DNA from: Affinundibacterium nitidum
GTDB taxonomy: Bacteria; Pseudomonadota; Gammaproteobacteria; Burkholderiales; Burkholderiaceae_D
Assembly (NCBI RefSeq): GCF_014284155.1
Contig: NZ_JACOFZ010000006.1
Span: forward strand, 105,698-169,697
Direction of reading: 5' to 3'
Length of the DNA stretch: 64,000 nucleotides
In this document: piece by piece, positions 48,442-56,797 of the stretch
How the letters are laid out: each line of letters opens with the position of its first letter
Position numbering within the stretch: the stretch's first letter is position 1
The notes under the pieces: model-generated
Database searches by the model: none
What the model was told of the DNA's origin: nothing
Seen by the model: the letters and a program-made list of their open reading frames with translations, nothing else
Translations under genes and position numbers: made by a program

Positions 48442-50670
48442 ATGAATTTACATTCGCGTCTCACAAGAACAAGCTTCCTCGTTGCGTTGAGTATCGCCTC
48501 GAGCGCTAGCATGCCGACCGCAAGTGCATGGGCAAGAGCGGCAGATAAAGTGGACCTAGCGCAAGCAAGTAAGCCTGTAGCGCAAGAGCTGGCGCGTTGG
48601 GAAGCGACCGCGAAGCGAGTGAGCATCTCGCGCGACAAATGGGGTATTCCACATATCGAAGGTAAAACCGACGCTGATGCCGTGTTTGGTATGTTGTACG
48701 CTCAAGCCGAAGACGATTTTAATCGTATCGAACTCAATTACATCAATGCCATAGGCCGTTTAGCCGAGGTCGAAGGGGAGGCTGAAATTTGGCGTGATTT
48801 GCGCATGAAATTATTCATCCAGCCAGAAGAATTGAAACAGCAATACAAAAAGAGTCCAGCGTGGCTCAAGCAATTGATGAATAGCTTTGCCGATGGCTTG
48901 AATTTTTATTTACACACGCATCCCGAAGTGAAGCCCAAGCTCATCACGCATTTTGAACCGTGGATGGCCTTGGCTTTTAGCGAAGGCAGTATTGGCGGCG
49001 ATATCGAGTCGATTAACCTCACACAGCTCGAAGCCTTCTACGCCAAACGTCCCGAATTAGCGATGTTGGTCGAGCCCGCTGGCCTGCCAGAACCACGTGG
49101 CTCGAATGGTTTCGCGATTGCGCCGAAACTCAGTAGCAATGGGCAAGCCATGCTGATGATTAATCCCCACACATCGTTTTACTTCCGCCCAGAAGTGCAC
49201 GTCAAAAGCGCGCAAGGTCTGAATGCTTATGGTGCCGTGACCTGGGGTCAGTTTTTTATCTACCAAGGCTTTAATCAAAACAATGGTTGGATGCATACCT
49301 CTAACGCTGCGGATGTGATCGACGAATTTTTATTAACCGTCACTGAGAAAGACGGTCAATACACCTATCTCTACGACGGCAAGCAGTTACCTTTAAAAGT
49401 GACAGAACATGTCTTGCCCTACAAAACTAAAGACGGCATGGCCACGCGCAAAATTACGACCTACGCTAGCCATCACGGGCCGGTGGTGCGCTCTGCTGAT
49501 GGCAAATGGGTGGCGGTGAGTTTGATGAACACGCCGATGGCGGCGCTGATGCAATCCTTCTTGCGCACCAAAACCAAAGACTACGCTAGTTTTAACAAAG
49601 TGATGGAGTTGCGCGCCAACTCGTCGAACAATACCGTGTACGCCGACAAGCACGGCACCATCGCTTACTTCCACGGTAATTTTGTACCACGTCGCAATCC
49701 GCAATTAGATTACAAACAACCCGTCGATGGTAGCAGCAAGGCTAGCGATTGGCAGGGCTTGCACACGTTGAAAGAAATTATCACGTTGCACAACCCCCAA
49801 AATGGCTGGATACAAAACACCAATAATTGGCCGTTTGCTGCTGCAGGCGACTACAGCCCACGCTTGCAAGATTATCCATCATATATGTGGGACAAACCAG
49901 AAAACGCGCGCGGCATTCATGCGGTGAAGCTCTTGAAAAAAACGAACAACTTAAGCTTAGATAGCCTAATCGCCTTAGCCTATGACAGCGAACTTACCGC
50001 ATTCGAAACCATGCTGCCGCCTTTGTTCGCCGCCTACGACGCCAACCCAAAGCCAGAGCTCGCAGAACAAATCGCGAGTTTGCGTGCCTGGAATCTGCGT
50101 ACGGGCGTCGATTCGAAACCGACTTCTTTAGCGATTTTCTGGGCACAAGATTTAATCAAACACCACGCGGCAGAAGCACGTAGCAAGAGAATCGAGTTCA
50201 TCGAATACGTGCCCAAACTTCCAGCAACAGCATTGTTAGCGGCTTTAGAAAGAGCCAGCCAAAAACTGCAAACCGATTTTGGAACATGGCAAACGCCATG
50301 GGGTGAGATCAACCGCTTCCAACGCTTATCGGGCGAGATTGGCGCTGGATTTGACGACAGCAAACCAAGCCTCCCAGTGGGCTTCGCTTCAGGCAATTTT
50401 GGTGCCTTGGCCTCATACGCCATGACAGCCAAACAAACCACCAAACGCCTCTACGGCGATCGCGGCAATAGCTTCGTCGCCGCAGTCTCTTTCGGCAAAC
50501 GCGTCACCGCAAAAAGTATTCTAGCGGGCGGTGAATCCAGCGACGTCAACTCCAAACACTTCCAAGACCAAGCGGAGATGTACACCAAAGGGCAGTTCAA
50601 AGACGTCTTGTTTTACCCTGAAGATATTGCCAAGAATTTGGAGCGTAAATATCGTCCAGGGCAGAGGTAA
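48442..50670 (+). CDS. Penicillin-acylase-family N-terminal nucleophile amidase
   Basis: The 742-residue precursor has a signal peptide (cleavage near residue 33, ARA-AD) and the autoproteolytic site P-R-G220-S221-N-G-F-A. Ser221 becomes the N-terminal nucleophile of the beta chain (about 520 residues), and the alpha chain is about 190 residues. The family includes penicillin acylases, aculeacin A acylase and quorum-quenching N-acyl-homoserine-lactone acylases. The start at 48442 (CGGAG 5 bases upstream) begins a standard signal peptide. Which amide is cleaved is unknown; an acyl-homoserine lactone or antibiotic are candidates. Confidence 0.88.
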   Translation: MNLHSRLTRTSFLVALSIASSASMPTASAWARAADKVDLAQASKPVAQELARWEATAKRVSISRDKWGIPHIEGKTDADAVFGMLYAQAEDDFNRIELNYINAIGRLAEVEGEAEIWRDLRMKLFIQPEELKQQYKKSPAWLKQLMNSFADGLNFYLHTHPEVKPKLITHFEPWMALAFSEGSIGGDIESINLTQLEAFYAKRPELAMLVEPAGLPEPRGSNGFAIAPKLSSNGQAMLMINPHTSFYFRPEVHVKSAQGLNAYGAVTWGQFFIYQGFNQNNGWMHTSNAADVIDEFLLTVTEKDGQYTYLYDGKQLPLKVTEHVLPYKTKDGMATRKITTYASHHGPVVRSADGKWVAVSLMNTPMAALMQSFLRTKTKDYASFNKVMELRANSSNNTVYADKHGTIAYFHGNFVPRRNPQLDYKQPVDGSSKASDWQGLHTLKEIITLHNPQNGWIQNTNNWPFAAAGDYSPRLQDYPSYMWDKPENARGIHAVKLLKKTNNLSLDSLIALAYDSELTAFETMLPPLFAAYDANPKPELAEQIASLRAWNLRTGVDSKPTSLAIFWAQDLIKHHAAEARSKRIEFIEYVPKLPATALLAALERASQKLQTDFGTWQTPWGEINRFQRLSGEIGAGFDDSKPSLPVGFASGNFGALASYAMTAKQTTKRLYGDRGNSFVAAVSFGKRVTAKSILAGGESSDVNSKHFQDQAEMYTKGQFKDVLFYPEDIAKNLERKYRPGQR

Positions 50671-50754
50671 TCTGAGTTTGTGATGGGGGAGGGCAGCATG
50701 GGTTGCTACTCTATGCTGTTCTTTTGTAGGTACTGATCAGTCGAGCTTTGCTTC

Positions 50755-50862
50755 ATAAAAGTGAAGACATCCACCTATCAAAGCGACATCGATTTTCCCA
50801 GAAGATCTCTGTTCCCAGAAGATCTCTGAAGTATTTAGTTGTTTTTAGAGGCGGACGTCTCT
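50755..50862. repeat. Duplicated non-coding block, copy A
   Basis: This block resembles 51809-51901 at roughly 70-75% by eye. Both begin ATAAAAG-C/T-GAAGACATC, carry CAAAGCGACA, then a TCTCTG and GTATTT, and end in GAG-x-GG. It contains the tandem repeat at 50795-50828. It flanks the small-protein gene at 50880-51149. Confidence 0.6.
50795..50828. repeat. Perfect 17-bp tandem duplication
   Basis: The 17-bp unit TTCCCAGAAGATCTCTG occurs twice without a break. It lies in the non-coding duplicated block, about 50 bp before the end of the 50880 gene's 3' side. Confidence 0.85.
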
Positions 50863-50879
50863 ACGGTTGCGGTGTATTT

Positions 50880-51149
50880 CTACCCTAGACCATCACGCCA
50901 GCGATTTTCGAGGTCTTGTATGTCTTCTGTTAGTTCATGTCCATACTTACAGTTAGCCATGCCTCTGAGTAGCATACTTAATAGTGCACGACCCCTCGGA
51001 TACTCGTCCCAAATACCGAATGGCTCATGCTTAATCCATTCCCTTACTTCATCGATGGTCGACATGCGGTTCAAAATCTCCGCGACGTTATTGGGATTTT
51101 TGTCGAACGGAACTTTGGTATTCTTCTCAGCTTGGTTTTCTTCGGTCAT
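50880..51149 (-). CDS. Small protein of the recurrent W-I-x-P family, copy 3
   Basis: The 89-residue protein is closely related to copy 2 at 43173-43433, sharing PN-x-x-A-x-I-x-N-x-M-S, D-E-V-R-x-W-I-K and the W-x-E-Y-P-R-G-x-A-L-L block, with a final L-E-N-R-W. The start at 51149 was chosen because it aligns with copy 2 at MTEEN/MHEDS; a longer reading to 51236 has no support. Flanking non-coding DNA is duplicated nearby (50755, 51809). The function is unknown. Confidence 0.65.
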   Translation of the reverse strand: MTEENQAEKNTKVPFDKNPNNVAEILNRMSTIDEVREWIKHEPFGIWDEYPRGRALLSMLLRGMANCKYGHELTEDIQDLENRWRDGLG

Positions 51150-51296
51150 ATTTTGAAACGAGTTAGATGGAAAAATGGACCACACATATTTTGTGACTAA
51201 ATATTTTGAAATCTGATGTGACTTCTCTATATGCATGCATCGCTTCTGAGATGGGTGTCTCTTGATTTACTTTCGAACAGGACTTCAACTGAAAAT

Positions 51297-51725
51297 TCAT
51301 TTTCCTGCTTTTGCCTTCAATATTTTCCTAATTTTTTGTTCGATCTCATCTTCTTGGAAGGTGTAAATGGGACCTGATCCACCACATATTCCGATCCCGT
51401 CACGGCCGCTTTCTTTGAAAATGATATATGTCTCTGCGACAAACATAGACACACCACAGTCGCCGTTTCCCATGCCAGTCGTGAGAGTGACATTCTCCGA
51501 TTCTACTTTCCCTTTAAGCAGTTTTCGGACTTGAAAATTACCTTCGATATGAGGCCACTTCGCAGGATAATCGCCGGGAACAACTTTCGCGCCCAACAAC
51601 GTAGCAAAATAGATTTGGTCTGCATTCTTAACGCGTTCATCGATAGAAAATAATGAACAACTGCACGCTGATGCATTGAACGAAAAGAGTAAAGTTAAGA
51701 AAGAAGCGAGGAGAATTTTTCTCAT
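51297..51725 (-). CDS. Secreted small cysteine-rich protein, TIMP/NTR-like
   Basis: The 142-residue protein has a signal peptide ending near residue 20 (NASA) and begins its mature part with C-S-C-S, a hallmark of netrin/TIMP-like domains, where the first Cys blocks the N-terminus. The rest follows with ERVKNADQIYFATLLGAKVV and a second Cys pair in NGDCGVSMF and GICGGSG. In bacteria this domain is found in secreted proteins of unknown role. The start at 51725 was chosen over 51770 because a signal peptide begins there. Confidence 0.75.
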   Translation of the reverse strand: MRKILLASFLTLLFSFNASACSCSLFSIDERVKNADQIYFATLLGAKVVPGDYPAKWPHIEGNFQVRKLLKGKVESENVTLTTGMGNGDCGVSMFVAETYIIFKESGRDGIGICGGSGPIYTFQEDEIEQKIRKILKAKAGK

Positions 51726-51808
51726 AAAGTTTTTAGGTGTTATTTGAAGGCCGACATACGCAATATTCATTCTACTTTTAAGGCGATTCTAAGTCGATGT
51801 TTTCAAAC

Positions 51809-51901
51809 ATAAAAGCGAAGACATCTAACTCGCAAAGCGACAGTTATTCTTTCAAAACTATCTCTGGAATGTATTTCGTTTCTTTTGGAGATGGGTTTCT
51901 C
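51809..51901. repeat. Duplicated non-coding block, copy B
   Basis: This is the second copy of the block at 50755-50862. Its right part (from 51882) also resembles 51240-51300, which carries TGAGATGGGT-G/T-TCTCTTG. The pattern suggests a past duplication of this small-gene region. Confidence 0.6.
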
Positions 51902-51949
51902 TTGAATTTGATCATGAACGAAATAAAGTGAAAATGAAGAGGGAAAAAA

Positions 51950-52076
51950 TGTAGGGCGGGTGCAACCCGCGCCGCCAGAATATTCAAAATTCCGAGAAAG
52001 TGATTGGATGTTTGAAAGCAGATTTGAACGATAAATCGTTGATGTGATTCACAGCGCGGGTTGCACCCGCCCTACA
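51950..52076. repeat. Perfect 23-bp inverted repeats 81 bp apart
   Basis: A 23-bp sequence with GTAGGGCGGGTGCAACCCGC (51951-51970) is repeated exactly in reverse complement at 52054-52076. The pair encloses 81 bp of unrelated sequence and is next to the two-gene unit at 52094-54468. Elements with this GTAGGGCGGGTG core occur as interspersed repeats in many proteobacteria, so it could be a small non-autonomous element. Confidence 0.8.
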
Positions 52077-52093
52077 TGGCTGCAGTCCATTCG

Positions 52094-53185
52094 TTACTCC
52101 AGAACATTGTTAATTACAGTTTTCATTCGATCGTCAAATTCTCGAGGTAATCCAGCTGCAGTGATTAAATAGCTAGACAGCCTAAAAGAAAATTGTCTTT
52201 GTCGATTGTTTTTTGAAAACTGCTCTTTTAGTCTAGTTTCAAATCTTTCTGTCGACCCATGAACAGTTCGAAGTGCACAACTTAAAAGAGGCGTTGCACA
52301 ATAGAACACGCTCTCTGGTGAGTCAAGAAGTGTTCGAGTTAGCTCAACAAAATCAGGCCAAGCGTGAAGTTCAAATTCAGGCGAAACGTGTGCATTTTGC
52401 GCTGCCATTACAAGCTGCAGCTTTTTCCTTAATTGATATGATTCCCGACCACCCCAAATATAGTCTCTGAGGAAAGTTTGAAATTGTTCTCTACTCTGCT
52501 TGGGATCAAAGACATCAAAAACATCTCTCACGATTACAGACATAGCGAGGCAAAAATTAAAAAGCGCATAGCAATAAATTGCAACATGTGAGTTTTTTGC
52601 AGGGTCCAGTTCTCCTTTCGCTGCTCGAAGAGTATTCAATATTCCCCTTACGGCCCTTGCAGCGTCTAATTCTAATGGCACACTGTGGCGCAAAAAATCC
52701 CCGAGTTTTTCAAATGTTTGATTCGCCCGAAAGCACTCGTAGAGTGCATGCCATCGATCCATGTCAAACAGGTAATCATCTTCTTCCAAATACAAAGCCG
52801 ATAGCGCTGTTGCATGCGCATCAAAAAGTGTTTCGTCGTAAAGATGAACCAACAGAGTGCGTGCGGAAATCTTATGTGATTCTGGCGCTGAACGCTTTAG
52901 GATAACAAAAGCATGCTGTGCATCGATGTACTCGCGAAGTCCGGCAGCCCAGAAAGCTCGATTGATGGGACTTGTCTTTGTGGTTTTGCAATCGAAAATG
53001 CTTTTTACCAATCGCCCATTTTTGATATCGATTCCTAAGACATCTATATCCGTTAGTAATTCTGGTTTATCTGTCAAATCCTTGACATTTGTTACATTAA
53101 CTTCGTAAAAAGGCACAATTCCCAAAGCGACGCAATACCTTATAGCTTTTCTCTTCTGTAGCAAGTCCTTGTCTGTAGCTGCCAT
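52094..53185 (-). CDS. PD-(D/E)xK nuclease-like protein, second gene of a two-gene unit
   Basis: The 363-residue protein has a restriction-endonuclease-like core near its N-terminus. It shows Y27-E28, D46-I-D48-V-L-G and, 17 residues later, D65-C-K67, which together fit the E/D...D...(D/E)xK signature. The C-terminal 250 residues are helical (LREYIDAQHAF, KKLQLVMAAQNAHV) with no known match. A ribosome binding site (AGGAA) overlaps the stop codon of the 53197-54468 gene, so translation is coupled. It could cut DNA or RNA as the effector of a defence system, but nothing proves activity. Confidence 0.65.
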   Translation of the reverse strand: MAATDKDLLQKRKAIRYCVALGIVPFYEVNVTNVKDLTDKPELLTDIDVLGIDIKNGRLVKSIFDCKTTKTSPINRAFWAAGLREYIDAQHAFVILKRSAPESHKISARTLLVHLYDETLFDAHATALSALYLEEDDYLFDMDRWHALYECFRANQTFEKLGDFLRHSVPLELDAARAVRGILNTLRAAKGELDPAKNSHVAIYCYALFNFCLAMSVIVRDVFDVFDPKQSREQFQTFLRDYIWGGRESYQLRKKLQLVMAAQNAHVSPEFELHAWPDFVELTRTLLDSPESVFYCATPLLSCALRTVHGSTERFETRLKEQFSKNNRQRQFSFRLSSYLITAAGLPREFDDRMKTVINNVLE

Positions 53186-53196
53186 TTTTCTTATTC

Positions 53197-54468
53197 CTAG
53201 TACTTAAGCATCAGTTGTTCAAATTCGTACGCGGCTTTTTGATCAGTGACTTGTTGTTCACGTTTTCGAAGCTCAGCGGATGCGACAACTGATTGAATGT
53301 ATTTCTCATCTTTAGACAGAGCAATTCTTGCATCTTGATTTAGCTCCATTCCAGCGAGATCTCCTGATTCAAGCAACTTAATTGCTAAATCTAGCGCAGC
53401 TTGATTCTCGGGATCCTTGCGCATGTGGAATTGCCATCGCCCAGAACTAATTTCAAGCAAATATCCAACGCGAAGGCCAACCAAATTTTGATATTGTGAA
53501 AATGCATCGGAATTAGACTTTAAGAAGCCGACGTCCCGCAAAGCTCTCAAAATTGATAAGGGCCACTTTATGGGAGTTACGTCAGCAAGCAGCTGACCTT
53601 TTCGAACAGAAGCGACAATAGCCATAGCACGCTCATAAATATCACGATTTGCTGCATCCATACGAATCGCGCCAGGTTTGGGGGTGAACAGAAAAGATTC
53701 TTGCTTTGTTGAGAACTTAATAGACGGAGGTTTCAAGATTCCTTCTTGAGCCAATTTGTGAATCATGTTACTGACGTCGTTAGTTAGCTTGACTCCGCCT
53801 ATTTCTTGCTGTTTTAACGCAACAGAAAGTGGCCATCCTTGGTTTCTTTTTATTACATCTAAAGCTTTACCTATGTCTGAAGAACCTGATGCCGCTGCTA
53901 AATCAGCAAATTCGGAAAGGCTGTCAGCAAAATAGATAGGGCTAGTTAAAATCGTCTTCCCTCTTACACGATGTGACCTCACCAGTCCGTTGGTTTCGCC
54001 AATTGACACGCAGCGGTTAAACACTTCAGCATCTATACCAGAAGTTCCAAATAATCGGTCTACGTTTTGAGGCTGCGTCTGAAGTTCTCCGAGAATATGG
54101 AGAGCTGCTTGTTCATGTTCGTTTAAATCATTTAAGCTGTGATGGTTTCCCAATGTGCTGTATAAATCACCAAAATGCGGAACTTTGGGAATTATTTTCG
54201 TAATCTTATGAGATGTTCCGATGATATCAATAAAGTCAATATCAACCAAAATGTCAATCACTGGTTTTAACGCATATGATGGGATATCAAAGTAAAAATC
54301 GCAGACTTTTCGTAAAACTTCGTAGTCGATTTCACCTAACCCGCGAATGTGTACAGCGAGAGACGCCGCCATACCTGCCGTGCGAAGTTTGTCGAACTCA
54401 GGCGCATCTGTTCGACCTAGACCTGATTGAATGTCAAACGCAAATTCGGCGATCCGTTTTTTTTCCAT
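53197..54468 (-). CDS. Winged-helix-like protein, first gene of a two-gene unit
   Basis: The 423-residue protein is made of repeated helix-rich blocks with features of winged-helix DNA-binding units: DYEVLRKVCDFYFDIPSYALKPVIDILVD (about 55-82), LNEHEQAALHILGELQ and LKQQEIGGVKLTNDVSNMIHKL (about 230-250). This pattern recalls multi-domain regulators or sensor subunits. The GGAAAG ribosome binding site supports the ATG at 54468; the reading extends upstream to a TTG. With the nuclease-like gene 11 bases downstream it forms a coupled unit. Family and function are not recognised. Confidence 0.6.
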   Translation of the reverse strand: MEKKRIAEFAFDIQSGLGRTDAPEFDKLRTAGMAASLAVHIRGLGEIDYEVLRKVCDFYFDIPSYALKPVIDILVDIDFIDIIGTSHKITKIIPKVPHFGDLYSTLGNHHSLNDLNEHEQAALHILGELQTQPQNVDRLFGTSGIDAEVFNRCVSIGETNGLVRSHRVRGKTILTSPIYFADSLSEFADLAAASGSSDIGKALDVIKRNQGWPLSVALKQQEIGGVKLTNDVSNMIHKLAQEGILKPPSIKFSTKQESFLFTPKPGAIRMDAANRDIYERAMAIVASVRKGQLLADVTPIKWPLSILRALRDVGFLKSNSDAFSQYQNLVGLRVGYLLEISSGRWQFHMRKDPENQAALDLAIKLLESGDLAGMELNQDARIALSKDEKYIQSVVASAELRKREQQVTDQKAAYEFEQLMLKY

Positions 54469-54555
54469 ATAACTTTCCAAAATCAATTGTTAAAACTAAG
54501 TACGACTAAAAGCCTAGTCCAATTTCTTTTCTGGCGAACTATCATTTGATGACTG

Positions 54556-56307
54556 TTACTTCCCCCAACTATCCTTCAAAGTAGTAACCCGATTAAACAC
54601 AGGCACACCCTTCACAGAATCCACACGATCCGCCACAAAATAACCATGGCGTTCAAACTGCAAACGCGTATCGGGTTCGACGTTGACCATGCCCGGTTCA
54701 ACATAAGCACGAATCGTTTCTAAAGACGATGGATTCAACAAAGCCATGAAGTCTTTGCCGCCTGCATCTGGATTCGCATCAGTGAACAATCGATCATACA
54801 AACGCACTTCCACTTCCAAAGAATCCGACGCGCTGACCCAGTGGATGTTGCCTTTGACTTTGTAGTTGGCGCTGCCTTCTGTGCCGGATTTACTGTCTGG
54901 GAAGTAGTTACAGTGGACTGCAATCACGTTGCCGTTTTCGTCTTTGTCGCAGCCTGTGCATTCGACCACGTAGCCGTAACGCAAACGCACTTTGTTACCT
55001 GGGAAGAGGCGGAAGTAGCCTTTTGTTGGCTCTTCCATGAAGTCTTCTTGTTCTATCCATAGTTCTTTGCTGATGGTGAATTCGCGGTTACCGAGTTCTG
55101 GGTGGTGTGGATGGATAGGGGCGGTGCAGGCTACCTTCTCTCCCTCTGGGAAATTGTCGATGATCAGTTTCAGTGGACGCAAGACGGCGGTGGCACGTGG
55201 TGCTTTCGGGTCGAGGTCGTCACGCAGTGCGCCTTCTAAAGTGCTGTAGTCGATCCAGCCGTCAGATTTGGAAACACCTATGCGGTCGCAGAAAAGTTGG
55301 ATCGCTTCTGGCGTGTAGCCGCGACGACGGATGCCGACGATGGTGGGCATGCGTGGGTCGTCCCAACCGCTGACGATGTTTTGTTCGACGAGTTGGCGCA
55401 GCTTACGTTTGGAAGTGACGACGTAAGTCAAATTCAGACGCGCGAATTCGTATTGTTGTGGCACCGGTTGTTTGAAGAAACCACCTTCGGCAGCACGGGC
55501 GATGATCCAGTCGTAGAACGGACGGTGATCTTGGAATTCCAACGTACAGATCGAGTGCGTGATGTTTTCAATCGCGTCTTCGAGTGGGTGGGCGTAATCG
55601 TACATCGGGTAGATGCACCATTTATCGCCAGTGTTGTGGTGATGCGCGTGACGAATGCGGTAGATCGCTGGGTCGCGCATATTCATGTTCGGTGAGGCCA
55701 TGTCAATCTTGGCGCGCAAGATGTGGGCACCGTCGGCAAATTCACCTGCCTTCATGCGGCGGAACAGGGCTAGCGATTCTTCTGCAGGGCGATCGCGGAA
55801 AGGCGAGTTCACACCGGGCTTGGAGAAGTCACCACGGTTGGCTGCCATGTCTTCAGCGCTTTGGCTATCGACATAGGCGTGGCCTGCGGTGATGAGGTAT
55901 TCAGCAATCGCGTAGAAGGTGTCGAAATAATTGCTAGCGAAGTAGAGATGGCTGCCGCCGCTGTAGCGGTCGCCATTCTTCTCACCATAGTTCCAATCAA
56001 AGCCCAACCATTTGACGCTGTCCATGATGGTATCAACGTACTCTTGATCTTCTTTTTCTGGGTTGGTGTCATCAAAACGCAAGTGGCAACGACCTTGGTA
56101 ATCGCGCGCTAAACCGAAGTTCAAGCAGATCGATTTGGCATGGCCGATGTGCAAGTAGCCGTTAGGCTCTGGCGGGAAACGGGTGATCACATTCGGCAGG
56201 CCGTCGCGCGTGTATTTGCCGTCGGCCAGATCGCGGTCGATGATGCCGCGTAGGAAATTCGAAATAACTGGGGCTTCTGCGTTTTTATTCTCTGGCTTGT
56301 TGCTCAT
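54556..56307 (-). CDS. glnS: Glutaminyl-tRNA synthetase
   Basis: The 583-residue cytoplasmic enzyme attaches glutamine to tRNA-Gln. It begins with a short acidic tail, then RFPPEPNGYLHIGHAKSI with HIGH at 53-56. Later come LEFQDHRPFYDWI and VTSKRKLRQLV, the KMSKS-type loop at about 270, and a C-terminal anticodon-binding beta-barrel part. The length and the class I motifs are standard for bacterial GlnRS. It is located between the possible defence unit and a block of hairpin repeats. Confidence 0.97.
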   Translation of the reverse strand: MSNKPENKNAEAPVISNFLRGIIDRDLADGKYTRDGLPNVITRFPPEPNGYLHIGHAKSICLNFGLARDYQGRCHLRFDDTNPEKEDQEYVDTIMDSVKWLGFDWNYGEKNGDRYSGGSHLYFASNYFDTFYAIAEYLITAGHAYVDSQSAEDMAANRGDFSKPGVNSPFRDRPAEESLALFRRMKAGEFADGAHILRAKIDMASPNMNMRDPAIYRIRHAHHHNTGDKWCIYPMYDYAHPLEDAIENITHSICTLEFQDHRPFYDWIIARAAEGGFFKQPVPQQYEFARLNLTYVVTSKRKLRQLVEQNIVSGWDDPRMPTIVGIRRRGYTPEAIQLFCDRIGVSKSDGWIDYSTLEGALRDDLDPKAPRATAVLRPLKLIIDNFPEGEKVACTAPIHPHHPELGNREFTISKELWIEQEDFMEEPTKGYFRLFPGNKVRLRYGYVVECTGCDKDENGNVIAVHCNYFPDSKSGTEGSANYKVKGNIHWVSASDSLEVEVRLYDRLFTDANPDAGGKDFMALLNPSSLETIRAYVEPGMVNVEPDTRLQFERHGYFVADRVDSVKGVPVFNRVTTLKDSWGK

Positions 56308-56478
56308 ATTCGTATAAATCTTTGCAAAAATGTTATGGATACTTGATTAGCAAGCATTTTACCGCAGGGCAAAGGGTTTATGGCAGTTGCGGGCGCTTGT
56401 GAGAGGAGCATTTGAGGAAAACGTCGGTTTTTGAGGTGGTTTTGCGGGTAATTGTGGGTGGTTTGCGGGTCAAATGGG

Positions 56479-56577
56479 CTTGGTCATTCTCGCGAAAGCT
56501 GGAATTTAGCAGCTTTTGAGATTGAGAAGCTTAAAGGCAACGACGCTGGGCTACTGCCTGCGCAGGGGCGACGGTAA
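56479..56577. repeat. Hairpin-ended repeat, copy 1 (decayed)
   Basis: Copy 1 begins CTTGGTCATTCTCGCGAAAG and ends with CTGCGCAGG-x-GCGACGGTAA. It follows copy 2 in order (same outer hairpins and a GAAGC-x-TAAAGGC core) but has several mismatches in the first hairpin, so it is a diverged sibling. Confidence 0.7.
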
Positions 56578-56603
56578 AAGGTAGGAATGGGCGGGAGGGG
56601 GGG

Positions 56604-56707
56604 CTTGTCATTCCCGCGAAGGCGGGAATCCAGTGACTTTTGTGTTCGAGATTAAGAAGCGTAAAGGCTAAGACACTGGGCTCCTGCCTTCGCAGGAGCG
56701 ACGGTAA
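56604..56707. repeat. Hairpin-ended repeat, copy 2 (intact)
   Basis: The left hairpin is ATTCCCGC-GAAG-GCGGGAAT and the right is CTCCTGC-CTTC-GCAGGAG, with about 55 bp between. These hairpins are common interspersed repeats in Beta- and Gammaproteobacteria and look like miniature elements moved or copied by a transposase from elsewhere in the genome. Confidence 0.8.
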
Positions 56708-56797
56708 TGGGCGGTGCTGTTGGTTTTCGCTTCTGCCCCCGACTAAGGCATTCGAGGGCAGGCTCTGCGCAGGAGCGACGAAGTCTCATGAGAAGAC

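Larger units (their letters stand above)
51726..52093. other. Intergenic region made of repeats
   Basis: This 368-bp gap contains the second copy of the duplicated block (51809-51901) and the paired 23-bp inverted repeat (51950-52076). No gene is visible. Confidence 0.5.
56308..56797. other. Intergenic region with hairpin-ended repeats
   Basis: This 490-bp gap between glnS and the next gene holds two copies of a hairpin-ended repeat (56479-56577 and 56604-56707) and a partial third similarity near 56740-56785. Confidence 0.6.
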
